This document shows, one piece after another, positions 16,072 to 24,740 of a stretch of 26,087 bases of DNA. Below the pieces are notes generated by a model. It saw only the letters and a program-made list of their open reading frames with translations. It was not told the origin of the DNA and made no database searches. The stretch covers positions 1 to 26,087 of the forward strand of contig CAZEGN010000018.1 of NCBI GenBank assembly GCA_964512325.1, read 5' to 3'. The stretch's first letter is position 1. Each line of letters begins with the position of its first letter. The position numbers were made by a program, and so were the translations under genes. This DNA comes from JACQZO01 sp964512325. GTDB taxonomy: Bacteria; Patescibacteriota; Gracilibacteria; RBG-16-42-10.

Positions 16072-19000
16072 CTTCTTATGATCCACCAAAGTGCACCCAT
16101 CACGCCTGTACTTCCTAAAGCGGGTAGTGTCGCTGCACCCGTCTTTGGTAATTGGAATACTGGAGGCGCAACATATACTGGTGCTGGTGGTAGTGGCTCT
16201 GCTGGTGGCGGTGGCAATGGATCACTTGCTACAGTCACTGCTGTGGTGCGACAGTCTCGTTCTGTCGCTGGATCTTCAAATGCTTCAGTAAAGTTGACGA
16301 GAATGTTTTCTTCACTTGTGCCGAGTAGGTCATCACCTTGGTATAGGCCTGCGGTGTTGGTTACCATACCACCAAGATTCAAGAGACATACTGCATCAAT
16401 ATCTACTCCCGGTGCATCACCACTGACGCTGCCGGATGTATCTTCAATCTGAATATAGCGAATCCATGGTAAGTCAGCATCGCCAATGTCGAAACAGTCA
16501 GTGTCGCTGCGGCTTCTACCAACACGTTCAAAGTCTCTGCTTCTGGTAGTTTGGCTCACTGATACAGTATAGCGTTCAGTGCTTCTATCTCCATCGGCTG
16601 CTAAATCTTGTTCAGCGATACAGAAGTCATCACCATCTCCATCCACCACAAGCTTGGTTAAGCCACGTGTGCGGTTGGCAATGTCGAGCACAATTTCTCC
16701 GCCTGAACCCAGTGATACATATTCATCATCGCGCGCGCCTAAGGCAGCATCAGCATCATTATAGTCTGAGTCTGCAATATCTTCATCACGAACGCGTTCA
16801 GCGTAGAACTGGTCATCATCGCTATCAGCATCGGCGTCTAGTCGATAGTTTCGTAGTGGGAATTCATCGCCATCCACGATACTTACTGTGTAATTAATTG
16901 TTGCACTAGCATCTCCAGCCACACTCATATCAGTTACCACCAGCTCATCATCGTCAGTACTTACTGTACCACTCGTACTGGTGGCAGAACGGACATCTTC
17001 TTCTGCAGCTGGAATACTATCTCGTACAGATAAGTTGCTGCTTGTGCTTGTACCAGTATTGGTCACAGTTACACGATAGCGAACATCATCGCCAAGCTCA
17101 TATACATCTGATTCATTAACCACAGTTTTATTGATGCTTAGGATCGCATCATCAACTGGAATACCAAGCGCAACGGTAGTGGTTGCTGTCGTACTGCTCG
17201 CATTGCTGCTGGTAGTGCGTGCTACGTTTGGACATGAAGTCGCAGTGGTTAAGTCATTTCGCATCACAGCAGTAAAGTGCACTGTGCGTGTTGTTCCAAC
17301 AGGAATTGAACCTAGGCTCCAAGTTACTGTATTGGTGCTGCTATTAATGGCACCGCTATCTTGAACAGTAATATTAGCGCTACTAGCGACACATTGAGGG
17401 ATTAGGGTATTACCCACTGTGCTATCATCCAAATCATCACTAATCACCACATCATTAGCTGTGTAGCCACCGTTATTCGTTACCGTCATGGTATAAACAA
17501 CCGTGTCTCCCGCTGCTGGAGTGGTATCGCTAGCAGATTTTGTCATGGCTAGTACTGGTACACCAATCCGAACACAAGCTGAATCTGTCGCACTAAGATC
17601 ATCATCACCAGTGGCAGTGACACTATTACACATCACTGTCGTGTTTACGGCCGTAGGCACTGTTCTGCCAGTTAGGCGGATGCGTAAAACACTTTCAGTG
17701 CCAACCGTAGTGGCTGTTGTAATAACACCAGTGCTGGTATTCACTGAACAACTACCATTATAGGTAACACTAGTATGATTAGTCAGTGTGCTACCAGAAG
17801 CTGTCGCACTGGCGCATGTCCAGCTGCTAGTCCCAAGTTGACTTGGAAAGGTGTCTGTGACCACTAAGCCTGTGACTGCTTCCGCACCAGGGTTGGCGAT
17901 ATCAATATAATAAGTAATTGCTCCACTTACTGGTACCAATGGTGCAGAGCTGCTAGCTGAAGTATTCACTGTAGTTTCAGCTGAGCCGGAAACACTAACG
18001 GTTTTTTGTACTACTAAGCTAGGTCCACCACAAGGGCTAACGGTCAGCTCATCGGCAGTGTGATCAAGAAGGGTTGATCCTGTCTCAGTCGCAATTGCTC
18101 CCAAGGTGTCTGAAACATCATCACCAACTGTAACGGTATTGCTAATAGTACATGCGTCTCCACTAAGATCGCTGTTCACAGTAGCTGTAATAACAATGGT
18201 TAAGCGTGCATCACTCTCCAGTGTGCCGAAATTTGTAGTGTTCAGAACATCATCACCTGTACCACTACAGCTACTGCCGGTCTCAGGATTGCCTCCACCC
18301 AAGTCACCATTTAGATCACTCTTAGCCCAGCTACAGCTGACATAGGTAAGGCTAGGGTCAAGTTCATCTGATAATGTGCCAGCTACCAGATCGAGCACAG
18401 AGCTACCAGTATTGGTAAGGGTAATGGTGTAGCTCACTGTATCACCAGGAGCAACTTCGGCAGCTTCACCGAACTCTACATCAGGCGTGCTCACTTGTTT
18501 TGTGAGTTCATATGCGGGCTCTGCTATGTATGCATTCGCACTAAACTCTGAGGTTGATCCAAAACAGTCAATTGTGACCGCAGAAAGAAGTTGATGATAA
18601 TCAGGGTCAGATTCGTTAGGAGGAAGCCCGTTCCAACATGCTTCTGGCAAGTCGCCAGGTACCCAGATACCAGTACCAGCACCTACACTTCCTGCTGCCG
18701 CTGCTGACAGATCGTCACTTGAGGCTGCTGTTAGATCGGCATTACATAAATGAGCATCATTATCATCGGTTTCACTGTCCCAACACGCAGTGGTTACTGC
18801 AGTTGCTGTTGCTGTGATAATACCGCCTGTAAAAGATTGCACGCTAATATCTTCATTTGGATCGATAAAGTCAGCAGGGTTGATTAACCATGAGCCATCA
18901 ACACTATCTTCAGCGACATAGGTGCTGCCCAAGAATCGGTAACCTTGGCCATGACCTAAGCTGTGACGGTCGAGGATATCACCATTTTCATCTTCTTCAT

Positions 19001-21023
19001 TCCAAAAGTCGATATCACAATCGCTACGAATATCACCATAAGCACTCGGAATCTGGTCCTTATCATCACCAGTAGTACAGATCACTTGATACACTTCTAC
19101 TAATGATCCTCGTGGAGCAATACCTGTGATCTCAGTTGCAGTCGAAGAGGCGTCAATGCTCGGTGCATTGATTAAGCGATTAGCTCCGGCATCGGGATCA
19201 AAGGAAATGTCTTCAGGCGGCAGGTCATAATTGTCATTTTCAGAAATGTTGAAATCTACTTCAATGCTATCTGGCTGATTAGGCTGCCAATAAGGTAGCT
19301 CATCGCCACACTCATAACTGGTTCTTTCCAGGCCGTTTGTTTCCCAGTAAGATCCATCAAAAGATGAGTCGTCTGGGACGTCGAGGGCGGCGGTGGCGTA
19401 ATCTTCAAGATCAATACCAATACCATATGATCCACTGCCTGTTATCAGATTAGAAAGGCGAGAGTCATTAAAGAATATGGCATTTTGGACAAATGTATTT
19501 TGCACACTCTGGATGATAACTGGCTCATTATTATCATTGAGAATAATGTTGGGCAGATTATGTCTAACAGGCAATTGTGAGTGAATATTGCAGGCTAGAG
19601 ATTGAATATATACGCCATTGCGGTGATTATAGGCAATGGTGTTGTTGAAAAACTTATTGTTAATTGATGGACCCAGTAATTGGCTACTCAGAGGTGTCAT
19701 AGTATCAGCGTCCCCTGAACTGTTTGGTAAGTCATAGGCAGTTGCCTCCTCAGGACATGATTTGGGAGCATCACTAAGAGTAAGTACATCATAAAAACGA
19801 ATGGCAATACCATCACAGCCATTGTGGCCATCAGCATGGAGTGCACTGTTTATATTAGCTGGCAAATCCAAGCTAATGTCGTCAATTAACGGCAAGGGAA
19901 ATGTGCCCGCAATAGCGCTGTCATCACCGCTAATCGGAGCGGTGCCAATGAAATTGCCTAGAATAAAGTTGTCATTAGATTCTAAGAGGGTAATACCATC
20001 TCCATATGCCAACGGGCTTCCATTATTAGTGATAATATTATGTCTAATGGTAGCACCATCAGCATTTTTGAGAGTAATACCAGAGCCATCATTCCCTTGA
20101 TAAGCATCTCCAATTCCTCGCTCTTCTTCACCAGTAAGATTACCAATCAAATTATTGGCAATGATACTGCCACTAGCTGTGATTCGGTCAAAAGCGTTTG
20201 TATTATTATTTTCTACATAGCCACCCTCTACTCGGATACCATCATTGCGGCTACCCACAATGATATTTCCTTCCACCACGTTGTCATTGGATGGATTGTC
20301 TAGGGCGTGGATACATACACCATGACCAGAAGCTCCAGTGGCTGTATAATCAAAACTACTAGGGTCTCTGCTATCCGCCCCAATCCAGTTTTCCAAAATA
20401 GCATTGTTGCCGCCATCTACGATTTCAATAATATTTCCAGGTGTATAGTCACTTGAGCCTGTTAGTTTTAGATGAGTGATGGTTACATCATATGCAGCAA
20501 TATGTATCAGCGGCAATGATAACGTCGCTGTACTCGTACAGGCAGATACTGTTACTCCTTCTTGATTACTGTCAAAGTCAACACTAGGCAATAATCTCAC
20601 TGCCGGTTCATTAGCAACGATAGTTCCCTCAATCGTTAAAGGGTCAGCATCAGTAATTTCTAATGGATAATTTAGGGCAATGTCACCATATATACTTTTA
20701 TCAAAAATAATACGGTTAGGGCCTGATGTGTTCATGGCTAGTTCCACCGCACTTCTTATGCCACAAGATGCTGCTAGCACTGGATAGATATCACAGTTAA
20801 TAGCTGAACCGTTGTCACTTGCATCGTTTACAATGATATCTTCGCCCTCGACAAGGGTGATGCTCGAATCAACAGCTGCAAATAGTAGCTGTAAGTTTTT
20901 CGGTATGGGTACTAAGCTACCTACAATTAATACAGCGGAAACCAATGCAAAAAGCTTTTGCAGTCGTGGTTTCTTGCTGTGAGCAATAAGGCGAGAAAAT
21001 GGCTTGTTTGCACGGGGGAACAT
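16059..21023 (-). CDS. Large cell-surface protein: beta-helix, DUF11 repeats, LPKTG anchor
   Basis: This 1654-residue secreted protein has an N-terminal basic stretch and hydrophobic signal segment (residues 24-50, likely cut near LFAA). A right-handed parallel beta-helix follows (about 60-560; repeated NN-x-I-x-x-N and GDGI turns as in NosD/PbH1). DUF11-type repeats begin near residues 838, 1002, 1155 and 1293 (YELTKQV, LVVQKTV, LAMTKSA, LSINKTV). Next comes an acidic Asp-rich segment (about 1400-1450), a domain ending IRYIQIEDTSG and a Pro-rich stalk. LPKTG is at 1625-1629, followed by a hydrophobic helix and RRIRK. It is probably anchored by a sortase or embedded by the tail; no sortase is in the window. 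The roles of adhesion or polysaccharide binding are inferred. It has its own promoter. Confidence 0.92.
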   Translation of the reverse strand: MFPRANKPFSRLIAHSKKPRLQKLFALVSAVLIVGSLVPIPKNLQLLFAAVDSSITLVEGEDIIVNDASDNGSAINCDIYPVLAASCGIRSAVELAMNTSGPNRIIFDKSIYGDIALNYPLEITDADPLTIEGTIVANEPAVRLLPSVDFDSNQEGVTVSACTSTATLSLPLIHIAAYDVTITHLKLTGSSDYTPGNIIEIVDGGNNAILENWIGADSRDPSSFDYTATGASGHGVCIHALDNPSNDNVVEGNIIVGSRNDGIRVEGGYVENNNTNAFDRITASGSIIANNLIGNLTGEEERGIGDAYQGNDGSGITLKNADGATIRHNIITNNGSPLAYGDGITLLESNDNFILGNFIGTAPISGDDSAIAGTFPLPLIDDISLDLPANINSALHADGHNGCDGIAIRFYDVLTLSDAPKSCPEEATAYDLPNSSGDADTMTPLSSQLLGPSINNKFFNNTIAYNHRNGVYIQSLACNIHSQLPVRHNLPNIILNDNNEPVIIQSVQNTFVQNAIFFNDSRLSNLITGSGSYGIGIDLEDYATAALDVPDDSSFDGSYWETNGLERTSYECGDELPYWQPNQPDSIEVDFNISENDNYDLPPEDISFDPDAGANRLINAPSIDASSTATEITGIAPRGSLVEVYQVICTTGDDKDQIPSAYGDIRSDCDIDFWNEEDENGDILDRHSLGHGQGYRFLGSTYVAEDSVDGSWLINPADFIDPNEDISVQSFTGGIITATATAVTTACWDSETDDNDAHLCNADLTAASSDDLSAAAAGSVGAGTGIWVPGDLPEACWNGLPPNESDPDYHQLLSAVTIDCFGSTSEFSANAYIAEPAYELTKQVSTPDVEFGEAAEVAPGDTVSYTITLTNTGSSVLDLVAGTLSDELDPSLTYVSCSWAKSDLNGDLGGGNPETGSSCSGTGDDVLNTTNFGTLESDARLTIVITATVNSDLSGDACTISNTVTVGDDVSDTLGAIATETGSTLLDHTADELTVSPCGGPSLVVQKTVSVSGSAETTVNTSASSSAPLVPVSGAITYYIDIANPGAEAVTGLVVTDTFPSQLGTSSWTCASATASGSTLTNHTSVTYNGSCSVNTSTGVITTATTVGTESVLRIRLTGRTVPTAVNTTVMCNSVTATGDDDLSATDSACVRIGVPVLAMTKSASDTTPAAGDTVVYTMTVTNNGGYTANDVVISDDLDDSTVGNTLIPQCVASSANITVQDSGAINSSTNTVTWSLGSIPVGTTRTVHFTAVMRNDLTTATSCPNVARTTSSNASSTTATTTVALGIPVDDAILSINKTVVNESDVYELGDDVRYRVTVTNTGTSTSSNLSVRDSIPAAEEDVRSATSTSGTVSTDDDELVVTDMSVAGDASATINYTVSIVDGDEFPLRNYRLDADADSDDDQFYAERVRDEDIADSDYNDADAALGARDDEYVSLGSGGEIVLDIANRTRGLTKLVVDGDGDDFCIAEQDLAADGDRSTERYTVSVSQTTRSRDFERVGRSRSDTDCFDIGDADLPWIRYIQIEDTSGSVSGDAPGVDIDAVCLLNLGGMVTNTAGLYQGDDLLGTSEENILVNFTEAFEDPATERDCRTTAVTVASDPLPPPPAEPLPPAPVYVAPPVFQLPKTGAATLPALGSTGVMGALWWIIRRIRK

Positions 21024-21352
21024 ATGTTTTTTGTGTTAGTTTTTTTATTCTATCGAGCCATTATACCACAAAGTGAGAGCAAAGTTCAAAAAAGAGAATG
21101 GAGAATGGAGCGGAAGTGTGAGTGGGAGGAGGGGAAGGTGTGAGGAAATCTCTTGAGGAAAATGGAGATGAAGTGATCGCTTCTTGTCTCTGCGCTTTGA
21201 GCTCTGACCTCTGAGCTTTTCGCATAGACTACAATGCATCTTGGCGTCTTTCCTCTTGCATTTCCTGTCCGTTTCTTAGAATCTAGAATCGCTCATTGAT
21301 AATTGGTCTTTCTCTTTTTGAATTTTGCATTTTGAATCTTGAATTCTTTCTT
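21024..21352. other. Intergenic region with purine-rich and repeat DNA
   Basis: These 329 bases separate the divergent surface-protein and sucrase/ferredoxin-like genes. They contain the surface-protein promoter, a purine-rich tract on the + strand (about 21090-21145, with repeated GAATGGA words), a stretch of GAGCT/CTCTG words (about 21183-21222) and the 19-bp repeat at 21328-21346. I see no credible gene: frames here are short and made of repeat sequence. Confidence 0.55.
21060..21089 (-). promoter_or_regulatory. Promoter of the surface-protein gene
   Basis: On the minus strand TTGAAC (21089-21084) and a perfect TATAAT (21065-21060) are 18 bases apart. The -10 is preceded by TGG, giving an extended -10 (TGnTATAAT). 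Transcription would start near 21053, leaving a leader of about 30 bases before the ATG at 21023. This is the best promoter match in the window. Confidence 0.7.
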
Positions 21353-22237
21353 ATGGCTTACTCCTGCGCGCGTGCTTCACATGATTGCAATGAAAGCTTT
21401 TTAGGAACTGCTTCACCGTTTCGCTATGCCTTAATGATTGAATATCATGGTGATTTCCCTGAGAGTGCAATTATCGGAAGCAATCTCCCCGCAGCTGTAA
21501 AAAAACATGTTTTAAAACTATATGAAACAAAATCAGATATACGTATCCTGTTAATGAAAAAGCAGCTATATGGTGCATCTAAAAAACTGTTTTGGGCGGA
21601 TTGTGCACCCAATGAAATGAAGCTGTGGCACTATAGTTTTGATAAGTATGAAGATCTTTTACAGCTAAAGTTAGGAGAAATGAATAAACAGTGGCAGCTC
21701 GTAACCGAGCCACAGTTTTTTATTTGTACCAATGGTGCACATGATCCATGCTGCGGGAAATATGGTCAGGATCTATTTGCTGCTAGTGAGTTGCAATACA
21801 ATAATGTCTGGCAAACCACACATCTTGGCGGCGACCGCTTTGCTGCTACTGTTTTAGCTCTACCTACGGGCATCTATTATCGACGAGTTCATCCCGCTGC
21901 ACTTGCTGAAATTATTGCTGCGCATTGGCGAAGGGAAGTTTACCTGCCTTGTTTTGGGGGGAGAAGTGTATATGCCAGAGCTGCTCAGATAGCGGAATAT
22001 ATGCTTAGAGAAAAAACACACGTAAAAGATCTTCAGCGCTTTACGCTGATTACGCAATCCAGTGTAAAGAATAGACATACAGTGCAATTTGCTGATCAAG
22101 CTAAAAAATACACGCTTGTCTTGCAGGAAGTGATTGAGGAGCGTACAGCTCTTTTAAGTTGTCATGCGAAAACGCCATCGCCCCTAATGCACTATGAGCT
22201 GTTAGACTTTGTAGTAGAGCCTTTTAATGTTAACTGA
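21353..22237 (+). CDS. Sucrase/ferredoxin-like (Apd1-type) thioredoxin-fold protein
   Basis: The 294-residue protein matches the Suc/Fer family: an N-terminal module with LGTASPFRYALMIEYHG, then FICTNGAHDPCC (C125, C133, C134), VWQTTHLGGDRFAATVLALPTGIYY (H157) and YLPCFGG. In the eukaryotic member Apd1 a [2Fe-2S] cluster is held by two Cys and two His (C-x8-C and H-x3-H). Here C125-x8-C134 is present, but the second His is D161. Whether this copy binds a cluster is open. Start: ATG at 21353 is preferred over an upstream ATG (21296) whose coding would be repeat DNA. The stop overlaps the next gene by 11 bases. Confidence 0.85.
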   Translation: MAYSCARASHDCNESFLGTASPFRYALMIEYHGDFPESAIIGSNLPAAVKKHVLKLYETKSDIRILLMKKQLYGASKKLFWADCAPNEMKLWHYSFDKYEDLLQLKLGEMNKQWQLVTEPQFFICTNGAHDPCCGKYGQDLFAASELQYNNVWQTTHLGGDRFAATVLALPTGIYYRRVHPAALAEIIAAHWRREVYLPCFGGRSVYARAAQIAEYMLREKTHVKDLQRFTLITQSSVKNRHTVQFADQAKKYTLVLQEVIEERTALLSCHAKTPSPLMHYELLDFVVEPFNVN

Positions 22238-22907
22238 TATGTCATTGCGCCAAAGTTATCGCTATTTTCGCCAGCCGCGTTTTATCTTGAGTACTATCAT
22301 AGGACTATGCTTTCTCGCGCTGAGTACTGGCTTAAACTATGCTGCTGGTAGTTATGCCTATCAAGTAATGAGCAATGGTGTAACCGATTTAATTCTCGAT
22401 CAGCTCCCATTGTATGATGTGAGTCTGGTTTTTATTAATGGTGCTGTGCTAATGGCGATTGTGGCCTTAACCCTTACGGTATTACAGCCTAAATACCTTC
22501 CGTTTATATCTAAGGCGGTGGCGGTGCTTTATTTTTTTCGTGCTATCGCTTTAACTCTCACTCATTTAGGACCTCCGGCCGATGTGGAAAACTTGTATTT
22601 AGCTTCTAGTATTACTGAACGCTTCATTTTTGGCGCAGATTACTTTTTTTCTGGTCATACTGCGCTGCCTTTAATATTTGCATTTACCTTTTGGTCCAAT
22701 AAATTTGCCCGTTATTTCTTTTTGGTCTGTGTGCCGGTATTTGGTGTGACCGCATTACTAGGCCATGTGCACTATTCGATTGATGTGTTTGCGGCACCGT
22801 TTATTGCGCATTCCAGCTTTTTAATCAGTCAAAAGCTTTTCAAGTCTGACTGGAACTACATTAGCTCTAATGTTGCGCCCGGTCCGGGAAATAAATTGTC
22901 AGCATAA
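22227..22907 (+). CDS. Sphingomyelin-synthase-like PAP2_C membrane protein
   Basis: The 226-residue protein has about six membrane segments and the signature motifs of sphingomyelin-synthase-related PAP2_C enzymes: R105-A-I-A-L-T-L-T (D2-like), GADYFFSGHT with H144 (D3-like), and H182-YSIDV with D186 (D4-like). H144, H182 and D186 form the predicted catalytic triad for transfer or hydrolysis of a phospho-head group from a lipid. The substrate in bacteria is unknown; lipid phosphatase or phosphotransferase is likely. It starts within the preceding gene (overlap 11 bases), or at ATG 22239. Operon context with a desaturase-like flavoprotein suggests a lipid pathway. Confidence 0.85.
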   Translation: MLTDMSLRQSYRYFRQPRFILSTIIGLCFLALSTGLNYAAGSYAYQVMSNGVTDLILDQLPLYDVSLVFINGAVLMAIVALTLTVLQPKYLPFISKAVAVLYFFRAIALTLTHLGPPADVENLYLASSITERFIFGADYFFSGHTALPLIFAFTFWSNKFARYFFLVCVPVFGVTALLGHVHYSIDVFAAPFIAHSSFLISQKLFKSDWNYISSNVAPGPGNKLSA

Positions 22908-22986
22908 ATGTAAAAAGCTACATTAAACACAAGAAAATAAACCAACGCTCGCCTATCTATAATTTATAATCTTAAAATCTCCTCCC

Positions 22987-24636
22987 ATGGCTAAAAAGTC
23001 TAGCACCAGTGCTCTTACTAAAGAGCAGCATGCAGCACAGGATAGAAGATATGCTGAAAATCATCAGTATGACTATGTCATTATTGGCACAGGTAGCTCT
23101 GCTTTAACTGTAGGGGCACTTCTGGCTCACGCAGGCTACAAAATATGCATGCTAGAGGCCCATGATATCCCTGGTGGTTATGCGCAAACTTTCCGTACAG
23201 GTGATTATCAATTTTGCGCTCAAGTGCATTATATTTGGGGTTGTGGCCCGGGAGGGAAAATCTTTGAGTTTCTGAAGCACATTGGTTTAGAAAAGGATAT
23301 TACTTTTGAGCTCTATGACAAGAATGGGTATGACCATATGGTTATGCCTGATGGTACGCGCGTGAAAATTCCTTATGGTTGGGACAACCTGATTAGCAAC
23401 ATTGCAGCGGTCTATCCTGACCAGAAAGAACCAATGGTTCGTTTTGTTGAGCTGATAAAAAAACTAAGAGCGGAATTTCACACTTTTCCTGATCGTGCGC
23501 TAACCTGGAAAGACTATTTGAAAGCTTATAAGTATCCTACGATTATAAAATATCGCATGGCTACATTACAGGATGTATTTGATGAAGTTGGCTTGAGCAA
23601 AGAAGCACAGGCTGTGCTCTGCGCTAATGCTGGCGATTTTATGTTGCCACCTAAAAAACTGTCATTTTTTACATACTTAGGATTATTCGGTGGGTACAAT
23701 ACTGGTGCCTATTATCCGACCAAGCATTTCAAATATTATGTCGATCGCCTGGTGCAATTTATTACTGATCATGATGGTTGCCACGTCTATTATGAAACAC
23801 CAGTTACTAGTATTGATCTTAAGGATGGCAAAATATCTGCAGTGCATACTGGCAATGGCAAAATTTTTACTGCTAAGAATTTTATTTGCAATGCCGATCC
23901 ACAGAAAATGGCTAAAATTATTGGTTGGGACAAGTTCCCTGCTAGCGAGCAAAAGAAACTGAGTTATAAGTATTCACAAGCAGGAGTTGTTATCTATTTG
24001 GGCTTAAAAGATATAGATTTGCGTGAGTATGGTTTTGGCGCATTTAATATTTGGCACTTAGAAGATTGGGATATGAATAAGATGTGGGATGAAATGGGAG
24101 CCGTGAATTTTGAAAAGCCCTGGATATTTATGTCTACACCCACTTTGCATACACGTGAAGGTGGCAATACGCCTGGTTCGCAGCACCAAATCTTAGAAAT
24201 TGCTGCCTATACAGAGTATAAGCCTTTTAAAGATGCGCAAACCAAAAGCTATGTTGATTATGCCAAGCTGAAAATGAAAATTGCAGATCGTATGCTTGAA
24301 ATCGTAGAGAAAAAGTATATTCCCAATTTGAATAAGTATATTGTCGTAAAAACTATCGGTACTGGCACTACCAATGAAGATTTCGTCAGTGCGCCTGAAG
24401 GCAATGCTTATGGCTCTGATATGACACCTGAACAAGTGTCAGGAAGACGGCTCAAGGCATTTACACCTTTTGCGAACCTTTACTGGTGCAATGCCTCAAG
24501 TGGTTGGGCTGGTATGTATGGTACCGTGTCTACCGGAATGAAATTGTATATGGACTTAACTGGAGATGTTTTTTATAAAAATGAACAATCTCCTACTGAC
24601 GAAGAGTTTATTAATAACTTGTCAGATAAAATCTAA
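22987..24636 (+). CDS. CrtI/RetSat-like FAD-dependent desaturase or isomerase
   Basis: This 549-residue flavoprotein has a Rossmann FAD motif at residues 30-60 (YVIIGTGSSALTVGALLAHAG...CMLEAHDIPGG), preceded by a short polar extension. The C-terminal FAD-contact segment WCNASSGWAGMYGTVSTGMK is near 500-520. Length and both end motifs fit the phytoene desaturase, carotenoid isomerase and retinol saturase group, enzymes that act on long isoprenoid chains. The substrate is not proven, and no phytoene synthase or other Crt gene lies in the window. It begins 79 bases after the PAP2_C gene with two TATAAT-like boxes in the gap (22958-22970). Confidence 0.85.
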   Translation: MAKKSSTSALTKEQHAAQDRRYAENHQYDYVIIGTGSSALTVGALLAHAGYKICMLEAHDIPGGYAQTFRTGDYQFCAQVHYIWGCGPGGKIFEFLKHIGLEKDITFELYDKNGYDHMVMPDGTRVKIPYGWDNLISNIAAVYPDQKEPMVRFVELIKKLRAEFHTFPDRALTWKDYLKAYKYPTIIKYRMATLQDVFDEVGLSKEAQAVLCANAGDFMLPPKKLSFFTYLGLFGGYNTGAYYPTKHFKYYVDRLVQFITDHDGCHVYYETPVTSIDLKDGKISAVHTGNGKIFTAKNFICNADPQKMAKIIGWDKFPASEQKKLSYKYSQAGVVIYLGLKDIDLREYGFGAFNIWHLEDWDMNKMWDEMGAVNFEKPWIFMSTPTLHTREGGNTPGSQHQILEIAAYTEYKPFKDAQTKSYVDYAKLKMKIADRMLEIVEKKYIPNLNKYIVVKTIGTGTTNEDFVSAPEGNAYGSDMTPEQVSGRRLKAFTPFANLYWCNASSGWAGMYGTVSTGMKLYMDLTGDVFYKNEQSPTDEEFINNLSDKI

Positions 24637-24740
24637 TTTAGCGCTGTTGTTGCTTATGCATTGTGTACTGGGCTCTATTCATCACACCCAATCTCCAACT
24701 AAACTTCGCACTTCATATTTCTAATTTCTAACTATTTCCT

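Noticed and set aside
16078..20303. Many plus-strand ORFs of 60-124 codons antisense to the surface protein
   Set aside because: They are shadows created by the skewed composition of the Thr/Ser/Asp-rich gene and show no coherent domains.
22906..22925. Terminator after the PAP2_C gene
   Set aside because: AATGTA/TACATT can pair, but the stem is only 6 AT-rich base pairs and lacks a following T-run.
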